A stretch of 64,000 nucleotides of DNA, taken from the NCBI GenBank assembly GCA_951812925.1, contig OX638370.1:24109964-24173963 (forward strand), given 5' to 3'. Source of the stretch: Calliopum simillimum (Eukaryota > Arthropoda > Insecta > Diptera > Lauxaniidae). A program made the translations under genes and the position numbers. This document shows, piece by piece, positions 21,028 to 33,526 of the stretch (position 1 is its first letter; each line of letters opens with the position of its first letter). The notes under the pieces are model-generated. The model saw only the letters and a program-made list of their open reading frames with translations, did not search any database and was not told the DNA's origin.

Positions 21028-24000
21028 AATTTCAATTCAATTTCAATTCAATTTCAATTCAATTTCAATTCAATTTCAATTCAATTTCAATTCAATTTCA
21101 ATTCAATTTCAATTCAATTTCAATTCAATTTCAATTCAATTTCAATTCAATTTCAATTCAATTTCAATTCAATTTCAATTCAATTTCAATTCAATTTCAA
21201 TTCAATTTCAATTCAATTTCAATTCAATTTCAATTCAATTTCAATTCAATTTCAATTCAATTTCAATTCAATTTCAATTCAATTTCAATTCAATTTCAAT
21301 TCAATTTCAATTCAATTTCAATTCAATTTCAATTCAATTTCAATTCAATTTCAATTCAATTTCAATTCAATTTCAATTCAATTTCAATTCAATTTCAATT
21401 CAATTTCAATTCAATTTCAATTCAATTTCAATTCAATTTCAATTCAATTTCAATTCAATTTCAATTCAATTTCAATTCAATTTCAATTCAATTTCAATTC
21501 AATTTCAATTCAATTTCAATTCAATTTCAATTCAATTTCAATTCAATTTCAATTCAATTTCAATTCAATTTCAATTCAATTTCAATTCAATTTCAATTCA
21601 ATTTCAATTCAATTTCAATTCAATTTCAATTCAATTTCAATTCAATTTCAATTCAATTTCAATTCAATTTCAATTCAATTTCAATTCAATTTCAATTCAA
21701 TTTCAATTCAATTTCAATTCAATTTCAATTCAATTTCAATTCAATTTCAATTCAATTTCAATTCAATTTCAATTCAATTTCAATTCAATTTCAATTCAAT
21801 TTCAATTCAATTTCAATTCAATTTCAATTCAATTTCAATTCAATTTCAATTCAATTTCAATTCAATTTCAATTCAATTTCAATTCAATTTCAATTCAATT
21901 TCAATTCAATTTCAATTCAATTTCAATTCAATTTCAATTCAATTTCAATTCAATTTCAATTCAATTTCAATTCAATTTCAATTCAATTTCAATTCAATTT
22001 CAATTCAATTTCAATTCAATTTCAATTCAATTTCAATTCAATTTCAATTCAATTTCAATTCAATTTCAATTCAATTTCAATTCAATTTCAATTCAATTTC
22101 AATTCAATTTCAATTCAATTTCAATTCAATTTCAATTCAATTTCAATTCAATTTCAATTCAATTTCAATTCAATTTCAATTCAATTTCAATTCAATTTCA
22201 ATTCAATTTCAATTCAATTTCAATTCAATTTCAATTCAATTTCAATTCAATTTCAATTCAATTTCAATTCAATTTCAATTCAATTTCAATTCAATTTCAA
22301 TTCAATTTCAATTCAATTTCAATTCAATTTCAATTCAATTTCAATTCAATTTCAATTCAATTTCAATTCAATTTCAATTCAATTTCAATTCAATTTCAAT
22401 TCAATTTCAATTCAATTTCAATTCAATTTCAATTCAATTTCAATTCAATTTCAATTCAATTTCAATTCAATTTCAATTCAATTTCAATTCAATTTCAATT
22501 CAATTTCAATTCAATTTCAATTCAATTTCAATTCAATTTCAATTCAATTTCAATTCAATTTCAATTCAATTTCAATTCAATTTCAATTCAATTTCAATTC
22601 AATTTCAATTCAATTTCAATTCAATTTCAATTCAATTTCAATTCAATTTCAATTCAATTTCAATTCAATTTCAATTCAATTTCAATTCAATTTCAATTCA
22701 ATTTCAATTCAATTTCAATTCAATTTCAATTCAATTTCAATTCAATTTCAATTCAATTTCAATTCAATTTCAATTCAATTTCAATTCAATTTCAATTCAA
22801 TTTCAATTCAATTTCAATTCAATTTCAATTCAATTTCAATTCAATTTCAATTCAATTTCAATTCAATTTCAATTCAATTTCAATTCAATTTCAATTCAAT
22901 TTCAATTCAATTTCAATTCAATTTCAATTCAATTTCAATTCAATTTCAATTCAATTTCAATTCAATTTCAATTCAATTTCAATTCAATTTCAATTCAATT
23001 TCAATTCAATTTCAATTCAATTTCAATTCAATTTCAATTCAATTTCAATTCAATTTCAATTCAATTTCAATTCAATTTCAATTCAATTTCAATTCAATTT
23101 CAATTCAATTTCAATTCAATTTCAATTCAATTTCAATTCAATTTCAATTCAATTTCAATTCAATTTCAATTCAATTTCAATTCAATTTCAATTCAATTTC
23201 AATTCAATTTCAATTCAATTTCAATTCAATTTCAATTCAATTTCAATTCAATTTCAATTCAATTTCAATTCAATTTCAATTCAATTTCAATTCAATTTCA
23301 ATTCAATTTCAATTCAATTTCAATTCAATTTCAATTCAATTTCAATTCAATTTCAATTCAATTTCAATTCAATTTCAATTCAATTTCAATTCAATTTCAA
23401 TTCAATTTCAATTCAATTTCAATTCAATTTCAATTCAATTTCAATTCAATTTCAATTCAATTTCAATTCAATTTCAATTCAATTTCAATTCAATTTCAAT
23501 TCAATTTCAATTCAATTTCAATTCAATTTCAATTCAATTTCAATTCAATTTCAATTCAATTTCAATTCAATTTCAATTCAATTTCAATTCAATTTCAATT
23601 CAATTTCAATTCAATTTCAATTCAATTTCAATTCAATTTCAATTCAATTTCAATTCAATTTCAATTCAATTTCAATTCAATTTCAATTCAATTTCAATTC
23701 AATTTCAATTCAATTTCAATTCAATTTCAATTCAATTTCAATTCAATTTCAATTCAATTTCAATTCAATTTCAATTCAATTTCAATTCAATTTCAATTCA
23801 ATTTCAATTCAATTTCAATTCAATTTCAATTCAATTTCAATTCAATTTCAATTCAATTTCAATTCAATTTCAATTCAATTTCAATTCAATTTCAATTCAA
23901 TTTCAATTCAATTTCAATTCAATTTCAATTCAATTTCAATTCAATTTCAATTCAATTTCAATTCAATTTCAATTCAATTTCAATTCAATTTCAATTCAAT

Positions 24001-27000
24001 TTCAATTCAATTTCAATTCAATTTCAATTCAATTTCAATTCAATTTCAATTCAATTTCAATTCAATTTCAATTCAATTTCAATTCAATTTCAATTCAATT
24101 TCAATTCAATTTCAATTCAATTTCAATTCAATTTCAATTCAATTTCAATTCAATTTCAATTCAATTTCAATTCAATTTCAATTCAATTTCAATTCAATTT
24201 CAATTCAATTTCAATTCAATTTCAATTCAATTTCAATTCAATTTCAATTCAATTTCAATTCAATTTCAATTCAATTTCAATTCAATTTCAATTCAATTTC
24301 AATTCAATTTCAATTCAATTTCAATTCAATTTCAATTCAATTTCAATTCAATTTCAATTCAATTTCAATTCAATTTCAATTCAATTTCAATTCAATTTCA
24401 ATTCAATTTCAATTCAATTTCAATTCAATTTCAATTCAATTTCAATTCAATTTCAATTCAATTTCAATTCAATTTCAATTCAATTTCAATTCAATTTCAA
24501 TTCAATTTCAATTCAATTTCAATTCAATTTCAATTCAATTTCAATTCAATTTCAATTCAATTTCAATTCAATTTCAATTCAATTTCAATTCAATTTCAAT
24601 TCAATTTCAATTCAATTTCAATTCAATTTCAATTCAATTTCAATTCAATTTCAATTCAATTTCAATTCAATTTCAATTCAATTTCAATTCAATTTCAATT
24701 CAATTTCAATTCAATTTCAATTCAATTTCAATTCAATTTCAATTCAATTTCAATTCAATTTCAATTCAATTTCAATTCAATTTCAATTCAATTTCAATTC
24801 AATTTCAATTCAATTTCAATTCAATTTCAATTCAATTTCAATTCAATTTCAATTCAATTTCAATTCAATTTCAATTCAATTTCAATTCAATTTCAATTCA
24901 ATTTCAATTCAATTTCAATTCAATTTCAATTCAATTTCAATTCAATTTCAATTCAATTTCAATTCAATTTCAATTCAATTTCAATTCAATTTCAATTCAA
25001 TTTCAATTCAATTTCAATTCAATTTCAATTCAATTTCAATTCAATTTCAATTCAATTTCAATTCAATTTCAATTCAATTTCAATTCAATTTCAATTCAAT
25101 TTCAATTCAATTTCAATTCAATTTCAATTCAATTTCAATTCAATTTCAATTCAATTTCAATTCAATTTCAATTCAATTTCAATTCAATTTCAATTCAATT
25201 TCAATTCAATTTCAATTCAATTTCAATTCAATTTCAATTCAATTTCAATTCAATTTCAATTCAATTTCAATTCAATTTCAATTCAATTTCAATTCAATTT
25301 CAATTCAATTTCAATTCAATTTCAATTCAATTTCAATTCAATTTCAATTCAATTTCAATTCAATTTCAATTCAATTTCAATTCAATTTCAATTCAATTTC
25401 AATTCAATTTCAATTCAATTTCAATTCAATTTCAATTCAATTTCAATTCAATTTCAATTCAATTTCAATTCAATTTCAATTCAATTTCAATTCAATTTCA
25501 ATTCAATTTCAATTCAATTTCAATTCAATTTCAATTCAATTTCAATTCAATTTCAATTCAATTTCAATTCAATTTCAATTCAATTTCAATTCAATTTCAA
25601 TTCAATTTCAATTCAATTTCAATTCAATTTCAATTCAATTTCAATTCAATTTCAATTCAATTTCAATTCAATTTCAATTCAATTTCAATTCAATTTCAAT
25701 TCAATTTCAATTCAATTTCAATTCAATTTCAATTCAATTTCAATTCAATTTCAATTCAATTTCAATTCAATTTCAATTCAATTTCAATTCAATTTCAATT
25801 CAATTTCAATTCAATTTCAATTCAATTTCAATTCAATTTCAATTCAATTTCAATTCAATTTCAATTCAATTTCAATTCAATTTCAATTCAATTTCAATTC
25901 AATTTCAATTCAATTTCAATTCAATTTCAATTCAATTTCAATTCAATTTCAATTCAATTTCAATTCAATTTCAATTCAATTTCAATTCAATTTCAATTCA
26001 ATTTCAATTCAATTTCAATTCAATTTCAATTCAATTTCAATTCAATTTCAATTCAATTTCAATTCAATTTCAATTCAATTTCAATTCAATTTCAATTCAA
26101 TTTCAATTCAATTTCAATTCAATTTCAATTCAATTTCAATTCAATTTCAATTCAATTTCAATTCAATTTCAATTCAATTTCAATTCAATTTCAATTCAAT
26201 TTCAATTCAATTTCAATTCAATTTCAATTCAATTTCAATTCAATTTCAATTCAATTTCAATTCAATTTCAATTCAATTTCAATTCAATTTCAATTCAATT
26301 TCAATTCAATTTCAATTCAATTTCAATTCAATTTCAATTCAATTTCAATTCAATTTCAATTCAATTTCAATTCAATTTCAATTCAATTTCAATTCAATTT
26401 CAATTCAATTTCAATTCAATTTCAATTCAATTTCAATTCAATTTCAATTCAATTTCAATTCAATTTCAATTCAATTTCAATTCAATTTCAATTCAATTTC
26501 AATTCAATTTCAATTCAATTTCAATTCAATTTCAATTCAATTTCAATTCAATTTCAATTCAATTTCAATTCAATTTCAATTCAATTTCAATTCAATTTCA
26601 ATTCAATTTCAATTCAATTTCAATTCAATTTCAATTCAATTTCAATTCAATTTCAATTCAATTTCAATTCAATTTCAATTCAATTTCAATTCAATTTCAA
26701 TTCAATTTCAATTCAATTTCAATTCAATTTCAATTCAATTTCAATTCAATTTCAATTCAATTTCAATTCAATTTCAATTCAATTTCAATTCAATTTCAAT
26801 TCAATTTCAATTCAATTTCAATTCAATTTCAATTCAATTTCAATTCAATTTCAATTCAATTTCAATTCAATTTCAATTCAATTTCAATTCAATTTCAATT
26901 CAATTTCAATTCAATTTCAATTCAATTTCAATTCAATTTCAATTCAATTTCAATTCAATTTCAATTCAATTTCAATTCAATTTCAATTCAATTTCAATTC

Positions 27001-27890
27001 AATTTCAATTCAATTTCAATTCAATTTCAATTCAATTTCAATTCAATTTCAATTCAATTTCAATTCAATTTCAATTCAATTTCAATTCAATTTCAATTCA
27101 ATTTCAATTCAATTTCAATTCAATTTCAATTCAATTTCAATTCAATTTCAATTCAATTTCAATTCAATTTCAATTCAATTTCAATTCAATTTCAATTCAA
27201 TTTCAATTCAATTTCAATTCAATTTCAATTCAATTTCAATTCAATTTCAATTCAATTTCAATTCAATTTCAATTCAATTTCAATTCAATTTCAATTCAAT
27301 TTCAATTCAATTTCAATTCAATTTCAATTCAATTTCAATTCAATTTCAATTCAATTTCAATTCAATTTCAATTCAATTTCAATTCAATTTCAATTCAATT
27401 TCAATTCAATTTCAATTCAATTTCAATTCAATTTCAATTCAATTTCAATTCAATTTCAATTCAATTTCAATTCAATTTCAATTCAATTTCAATTCAATTT
27501 CAATTCAATTTCAATTCAATTTCAATTCAATTTCAATTCAATTTCAATTCAATTTCAATTCAATTTCAATTCAATTTCAATTCAATTTCAATTCAATTTC
27601 AATTCAATTTCAATTCAATTTCAATTCAATTTCAATTCAATTTCAATTCAATTTCAATTCAATTTCAATTCAATTTCAATTCAATTTCAATTCAATTTCA
27701 ATTCAATTTCAATTCAATTTCAATTCAATTTCAATTCAATTTCAATTCAATTTCAATTCAATTTCAATTCAATTTCAATTCAATTTCAATTCAATTTCAA
27801 TTCAATTTCAATTCAATTTCAATTCAATTTCAATTCAATTTCAATTCAATTTCAATTCAATTTCAATTTAATTTCAATTCAATTTTAATT
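21028..27890 (+). repeat. Giant 11-bp satellite (CAATTCAATTT)n, about 624 units
   Basis: 6863 bp of an 11-bp unit. The phase is identical at every 660-bp step checked from 21061 to 27661, so there are no net indels. The first variants I see are C-to-T changes at about 27869 and 27885, at the right edge. The unit has no stop codon on the plus strand in any frame, so all three frames are open and encode the same 11-residue cycle (ISIQFQFNFNS). That follows from the unit length and is not evidence of a gene. The minus strand is full of TGA. Near-perfect homogeneity implies recent amplification or continuing homogenisation. The array starts about 200 bp upstream of the promoter of the peptide gene. 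Confidence 0.97.
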
Positions 27891-29880
27891 CGCTTCAGTT
27901 TCAATTTAGTTATTTTGAAAATTGTATTTAAAATGATCTGCCTAAAAGGGATACATTTTCTTACACATATTTACTTACTTCTCCTCTATACTAGTTTTAA
28001 TTGAAAAAGAAGCGAACAATTTGTTTTTTTTTTTTCGACCTATTTCTACAAAAATATTTGTTCATTTTGCCTGTCACCTTTTTGTTATTTGAACTTTCTT
28101 TAATTCTATTTCAATGATTTTCTCGCTCACTTTGAGTGCTGCATTTCAAAGTCCTTTTTGAATAACGCTCGATATTCCGTCTGTTTCTGCTGTGCATTCT
28201 GGCATTAACTTATGCCTCTTTCACCAACTTTACTTTTCAGTTTCTACTAACAATCAGTTCACTTTGTGTATAACGTAGTGAAAGAAGAAGTAGGAAGAAA
28301 TAGAAATTTCTCTTTTATTGTCCCTGAAAACTAACTCACTTTCAACTCGTACGTTTCCTTCTATAGAATAAATTTAATTCATTTCTCGTTGCTTGTTTCA
28401 TTTGTTGGGCTGCACACTTTTCGTAGACTTTTTTGTGCTTCAAGCGGCGGCGACAATGGCAGCACCAGCATTTGTGTTGTGCATAACCCAACAATATTGT
28501 CGCATCCTGTGTCATGTCCTGTTCCTGTACAGGGGGCTTGAATAGGCGCCTATATTGTGAGGAAATGTATCGTTTAAATCGCCTTAGTCACTGCTTGAAC
28601 AGTTTCTACTTATGTTTCTAAAAGGATGCAACAATATAACTTTCTTATACTTTGCACAAGGCGGACGCATACTGAAAGCTGTACCAAATCTAGTGCCGAA
28701 TCATGCCTAAGATACAACCAGCATATGAAATCGAACTATGCGAATGGGAATGTATATTGCATAGTCTACTAAAACTGTGCTACGAAGTTTGCCGCTAAGC
28801 TCCTAAGAGGATATCACAAGACCGTGAAGTATAAGACCTGGAAAAAGTAGTTGGAATAGGAAATCCAAGAATCAAGAAATATGTAGAAAGATAGCAAATT
28901 CGTCGTAATGTATTTTATTCGTTGGAAATGATTGCAAGAAGACTTAAAGTAGAATACAAAGAGTAACTTTTTGTCGAAAAAAGTTAGTTTCAGAAATTTC
29001 ACCGCACAGGGCTGCATATCATGATCTAGGTAAAAATGAATATCTAAATCTCTACGATTCTTTGAATTATAACTTTACATAATCGATTTGAAATTTTTCT
29101 AAAAGCTTCCGATACTTTTAGATTTCAAGTAAAAATATCTATTAAATTAAGGAAACTTTGTTTTAGGTTTTTTATTTTTTAGCCTCCTACAAATTACTAA
29201 GGTCGTATGTGAAAGTGATGCAAAAACAGAATGATGAGTACAGTTGTAGTACGTAGTGTGGCAAGATGGTTGGCAGTTGGTGGTTCTACACCTTTTGTTG
29301 TTTTGTAGTGCAGACACAGCAGTTTATTTAAATCTCTACCACATGCATACACACACATTTCGTAAGAGAGAGCAAAAGTTTATGACCAACACACAAAGGA
29401 TAACAAGGAAATGAGCATCAGTTGCAAATATGTTGAATGGGTGATAGTGGGTTGCAGTGTAGTTTAAAAACTTTCACAACAAGTGCGTTTTCCTTTACGC
29501 CGCTGTAGAAAGAAAAGTACTGTTTTTGTCATATGTTTCACATGCAGCAAAAACAAAAAACATCAAATTGTAGTAGTAACCAAAATTTAAATTTTTACAA
29601 TACAGGCAGGCTATCACAAAGGCATAGGTTTTTGGGACAATGCAAGTGAAATGAAGCAAAATTTCCTCAGTATATATTTTTCTAATTTTTGAATTGAATA
29701 AACGAAGTTTTAGTGTATTTTCTCATATTGATTTTTAAGCAAGTTTAAATTTATAAAGACAGCACATAAAAGGCGAAGAATTGGATCGGAGTCCTGATGC
29801 AGGATTATTTGCAAACATGAGTTCTTTGTTGACACTGCTGCACTGAAATATTTATTGATTTCAAGAGTAGAATGGCTGAA
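27891..29880. other. Non-coding spacer
   Basis: No gene is supported. 28080-28420 is pyrimidine-rich. 28430-28540 has moderately higher complexity (GCGGCGGCGACAATGGCAGC and similar), of the kind seen in fly regulatory or intronic DNA. Open frames are short and domain-free. Confidence 0.4.
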
Positions 29881-30020
29881 GAATTCAAAACAATATTTAA
29901 GAGAAAATAATATGTGAAAAAAGTTATGAAAAAAGTGTGATGAGAGAAAAAAGTATCGTAAAAGGAAAAATGTTTCAACTTACTTACATGTTTTGCTAAA
30001 AACGGTATCATGAAAGGAAA
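29881..30020 (-). repeat. Degenerate CTCATGA-type array fragment
   Basis: Phrases such as GAGAAAAAAGTATCGTAAAAGG and GGTATCATGAAAGG match the reverse complement of the array at 19786-20230. It is separated from the larger right-hand block by unrelated AT-rich sequence. Confidence 0.5.
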
Positions 30021-30555
30021 GATCCATCTACGTATTTGGCTGAAGTTATGAGATAAAATTCCTCAAGTGGATCGCTTTTTCCCAACACGCGAATTTTAAA
30101 ACCAAAATCGGTGAACACGTTCTCCTCACAGATATGTAACCAGCCTTATACTTTGTTTTTGAAAAAAGCTGTTTTTGTAAAAGTTACAAGCCATTGAAGT
30201 TTGTAATAGCTCTACGTTAAAACTTCAATATCTTTTGATTGTGTGGATGAAATTTGATTCAGAAAACGTGAAAATTTTGTAAAATGCTTGTTCTTTAATA
30301 AACCAAATATATTATTGCAAAAAATTTATTATGTTGTTGTAAATTTAGCAGAAACTATAAATAAATGGATAATTAATGCACATCTCAATGCTCTTGATGA
30401 TTTACAACTAAAATATTTTGAACTGCGTACTTTGGTGGTATTATTTCCGGAAAAAAAAATTTGTGGTTGCTGGTAGTTTTCAATGTATTGCAAGTTTCCT
30501 TACTACCTTTCAAAAATTTCCATAAAAATTTTTTAATATTTTTATTACAAGTTTT

Positions 30556-30755
30556 NNNNNNNNNNNNNNNNNNNNNNNNNNNNNNNNNNNNNNNNNNNNN
30601 NNNNNNNNNNNNNNNNNNNNNNNNNNNNNNNNNNNNNNNNNNNNNNNNNNNNNNNNNNNNNNNNNNNNNNNNNNNNNNNNNNNNNNNNNNNNNNNNNNNN
30701 NNNNNNNNNNNNNNNNNNNNNNNNNNNNNNNNNNNNNNNNNNNNNNNNNNNNNNN
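30556..30755. other. Assembly gap (200 N)
   Basis: Exactly 200 undetermined bases, a common placeholder for a scaffold gap of unknown size. It directly borders the CTCATGA-type tandem array, so the repeat probably broke the assembly. True distance and adjacency across it are unknown. Confidence 0.97.
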
Positions 30756-30963
30756 GAAGAAAGTGTATACATTTGACTAAAATAATGTAGAAAAATGTGT
30801 CGTGAGAGAGAATGGTCATTTGAGAAAAATTTGCATATTTCGCTAAAATATAATATAAATATGCCATGACAGAAAAAATTTGAATATCTGGTCAAAATAA
30901 TACAAAAAAATATGTTAAGAGAGAAGAAAAAGTATCTTTAGAGAAAAATAAATATTGAGCTAA
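30756..30963 (-). repeat. Degenerate CTCATGA-type tandem array (right copy, part 1)
   Basis: Reverse-complement copies of the roughly 60-bp unit at 19786-20230. Each has an AAAATAATxxAxAAAAATATGTC phrase followed by GTGAGAGAGAA or similar. The array is interrupted at 30964 by an inserted fold-back element and resumes at 32071. Confidence 0.7.
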
Positions 30964-32070
30964 CCCAGTGTGCCAAACGGACTCGTTTCGGATCCGTAAC
31001 GGGTTCATATTTTCGTTATTTTTATCCGTTACGGAATCCGTTACGTATCCGTACTGATCCGTTTGCGGGAAGGATTCCTAAAAAAAAAACGAATCGTTTT
31101 TTCTTCTTTTATGGATCCGTTTCGAACCTGTAACGTACATCAAAAACGAATTCAAAACGGATTCGCTTTTAATAATGTTAATGCTGCTTATAAAAAAAAA
31201 GAAAACAGGGTGAAGCGCTTATTTTTAATTAAAAAAAACCAAATAACAAAAAAAAAAAAAAAAATTACTAGCCCGGCCGGAGTCGAACTCAGGCTCCCGG
31301 GGTATTACTCTTTCATACACGAGACGTTAGACAACTAGGCTATTGGCCGATATGATGTTAATTAACTGATGTAGACTTATTTGATGTTGAGATTTAAAGT
31401 TTGTATATTAAACAAATTTCTGTTGTTTTTTTATAAGTATTCTGTGTTGTTTTTCTTCCATTCTTTTGATAAAAAATGTTATATACTCAAATTTGGAATC
31501 AAAAACAGTTTTTCAACCAGAGTTTGAAAAGTTTACAAAAAATCATACGCAATAAAATAAAAATAAAAAAAAAAAACAAATCAAAAATATTTTTTTTATC
31601 ATAAAAATTAAATAAAGCAAATCCGTTTTGAGTTCGTATTTGAAGTATTTACGGAATCGAAACGGATTTGCCCAGGTTCGAATCCTACCAGAGGTGGATT
31701 TTTACCCATTATTTTTCTTCCTTTTTTTTCTTTTTATTATTTTTTAATTGCTAATAGGCGCATCAAAACGGTTTTTTTCTGTAAATATACAGCATTAGCA
31801 TATTTAAAAGCAAATCCGTTTTGAATTCGTTTTTACATAAGTTTCGGATTCGAAACGGGCCCGCACTGCGGAATTTAATTTTTTTTTTATTCGCTAATAA
31901 GCGCTTCAAAATGTTTTTTTTTTTTTATCTAAACAAAGCGTTTTGAATTCGTTTTTGATGTACGTTACGGGTTCGAAATGGATCCGTTACCGCGGATTAC
32001 GTTTTTTATACCTTTATGAATTCGTAATGGATTCGAAACGGATCCTCATCCGTTTTTGTGCACATTGGGA
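30964..32070. mobile_element. 1.1-kb fold-back element with ATCCGTT-rich arms and tRNA-like cores
   Basis: It begins CCCAGTGTGCCAAACGGA and ends CGGATGAGG...-type text in reverse complement (CCGTTTTTGTGCACATTGGG). The arms share GGATCCGTTTCGAACC, CGTAACGTACATCAAAAACG and AAACGAATTCAAAACGGA in inverted orientation (about 31110-31165 against 31935-31995). ATCCGTT/AACGGAT words are dense in both arms. It sits inside the CTCATGA-type array, which continues on both sides. The flanks end ...CTAA and start AAAG..., so at most an AA duplication is evident. Two tRNA-like motifs lie within. No coding frame. Superfamily not determined. Confidence 0.75.
31264..31345 (-). other. tRNA-like (Pol III A/B-box) sequence inside fold-back
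   Basis: On the minus strand an A-box-like TAGCCTAGTTGTCTAACG is followed about 45 nt later by a B-box-like GAGTTCGACTCC and GGCCGGGCTA. Spacing fits a tRNA with a longish variable region, but the acceptor, T and anticodon stems do not pair well, so it is not a functional tRNA gene. A second B-box-like motif, AGGTTCGAATCC, is at about 31673-31685 on the plus strand in the same element. Confidence 0.5.
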
Positions 32071-32370
32071 AAGTTTTATAAAAACATTTCATCCGAGACC
32101 AAAGTATCATGTGAACAAAAAGTATTTGTCTATCTTCAATGTCTATCTCTCATGAGAGATAATTGGTGAAAAATTTACATGCTCGGCTCAAATATTGTAA
32201 AAATATGTCATGATAGAAAAAAGTATATATACGACGAAAATAACGTAAAAAATATGACATGAGAGAGAACAAAATTATCATGAGAGAAAAACGTAAATAC
32301 TTAGCTGAAACTATATAAAAAATATGCCATGTGAGAAAAAAGTTTTTGTCTATTACATATCTGGGAAAAA
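32071..32370 (-). repeat. Degenerate CTCATGA-type tandem array (right copy, part 2)
   Basis: Continues the array interrupted at 30964. Repeated phrases include CATGAGAGATAATTGGTG, ATATGTCATGATAGAAAAAA, ATGACATGAGAGAGAAC and ATGCCATGTGAGAAAAAAG. No coding function. Confidence 0.7.
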
Positions 32371-33001
32371 ATACTTAATTTAGTAATATTTTAGTACTTC
32401 CTCTTTGACCTTCCAAAACATATTTTGTGGAAAGAAAAAAGAAAAAAAAACCTTTCATATAAACCAAAAATTAAGTTATGCTTTACTGTTTAGAATATAA
32501 GATTTTTTGATTTTTAAAAACAAAAAATTGACAAAAACAGCACAAAACTCAAAAATATGGTTCATAACAAGGACATTTCTCAATCGCTTTTCATGTTTTA
32601 TTTTAAAAAGGTAATAAATCGTGCCACTCGTATTAGCGCAAAGCACAAAAAGTTTTTTGTTATATGGCGAAAACTACTATTTTTACTTCTTTTTTAGTAC
32701 TAAGACGTCCAAGGAATGGCTCAAAAGGAAATAAATTTTTTTTTTTTTTTTTTTAATTTAACAGAAAGTACCTTTTTTTGAAAAACAGAAAAAAAACATT
32801 CCTGAATCCGCAAAATAGTATAAAGCTTGTGTCGTTAAAAAGGTGACAGTAATTACATTGGCAAAGAAACAGTAATGGCATTTCTGCATAAAGTAACAAT
32901 GTTCTTATTCTTATTCTATTGTATAAAGTTCCAGAAAGAAACACAAAGTGAGCATTCGAATGAAATCACCCATACATAAAGAACCAAAAGACGATGACCG
33001 C
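32371..33001. other. Non-coding spacer
   Basis: AT-rich with A and T runs (for example 32735-32755). No domain or RNA gene seen. Confidence 0.4.
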
Positions 33002-33297
33002 TGTAAGGCCGACGAAGTCAATTGTCTCAATAGTTCAATGTTGGGTCTAGTTTATTTGTAAGAAGTTCATTATGGACTACACCTAAAAGTAGAATAAATT
33101 CACTTAAATTATCAAATGTATCAAATATGGCCCAAACATATTACAAAGTCGCTAAATTGTATCAAAAGTGGTCAAAATGTAATGCATAATCCGTCATTAG
33201 TACCAAATGTGGTCCAATTGTATAACGATTGTATCAGTGAAATTATAACATTACTGACTGCGTACTGTTTGACAGTTCGTCGATTGGGAAGAAGAGC

Positions 33298-33366
33298 AAA
33301 CTATAGTGTATCGATCTAGTGACTTGCGCTGCATGGAGAAGCCTGGGTTCAAATCCTCAACTCTAT
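33298..33366 (+). other. tRNA-like module (plus orientation)
   Basis: The segment reads TAGTGTATCGATCTAGTGAC, then TTGCGCTGCATGGAG, then GCCTGGGTTCAAATCCTC. A-box-like and B-box-like (GGTTCAAATCC, about 33346-33356) elements are in tRNA order. The stems are imperfect, so this is a tRNA-derived module rather than a tRNA gene. The matching inverted copy is at 36241-36312. Confidence 0.55.
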
Positions 33367-33449
33367 GATTTTCAATCCCAATTTTTAAATTTCTATTGAT
33401 TTATATGTCCAACATAGACGAGGTATAAAATAATAAAAAAATGTTCATC

Positions 33450-33526
33450 CACACTGAGATTCGAACCCGGAACATATTGCTTAGAAATATTTGGCAAACT
33501 CTTTAGCACATTCGGCTACGAAACCT
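33450..33526 (-). other. tRNA-like module (minus orientation)
   Basis: On the minus strand TAGCCGAATGTGCTAAAG (A-box-like, 33502-33519) and CCGGGTTCGAATCTC (B-box, 33456-33470) are in tRNA order and spacing. The inverted counterpart in the other arm is 36037-36104. It converges on the plus-strand module at 33298-33366. Confidence 0.55.

Noticed and set aside
20944..27888. Open reading frames of about 2300 codons (ISIQFQFNFNS repeats)
   Set aside because: They are the automatic translation of an 11-bp satellite without stop codons in any plus-strand frame. All three frames give the same peptide, and there is no promoter, domain or codon signal.
30385..30895. Open frames running across the N gap
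   Set aside because: Undetermined bases cannot contain stops, so these frames are artificial.
31264..31345. A functional tRNA gene
   Set aside because: A- and B-box-like motifs are present, but the acceptor, anticodon and T stems do not pair properly. Better described as tRNA-derived.
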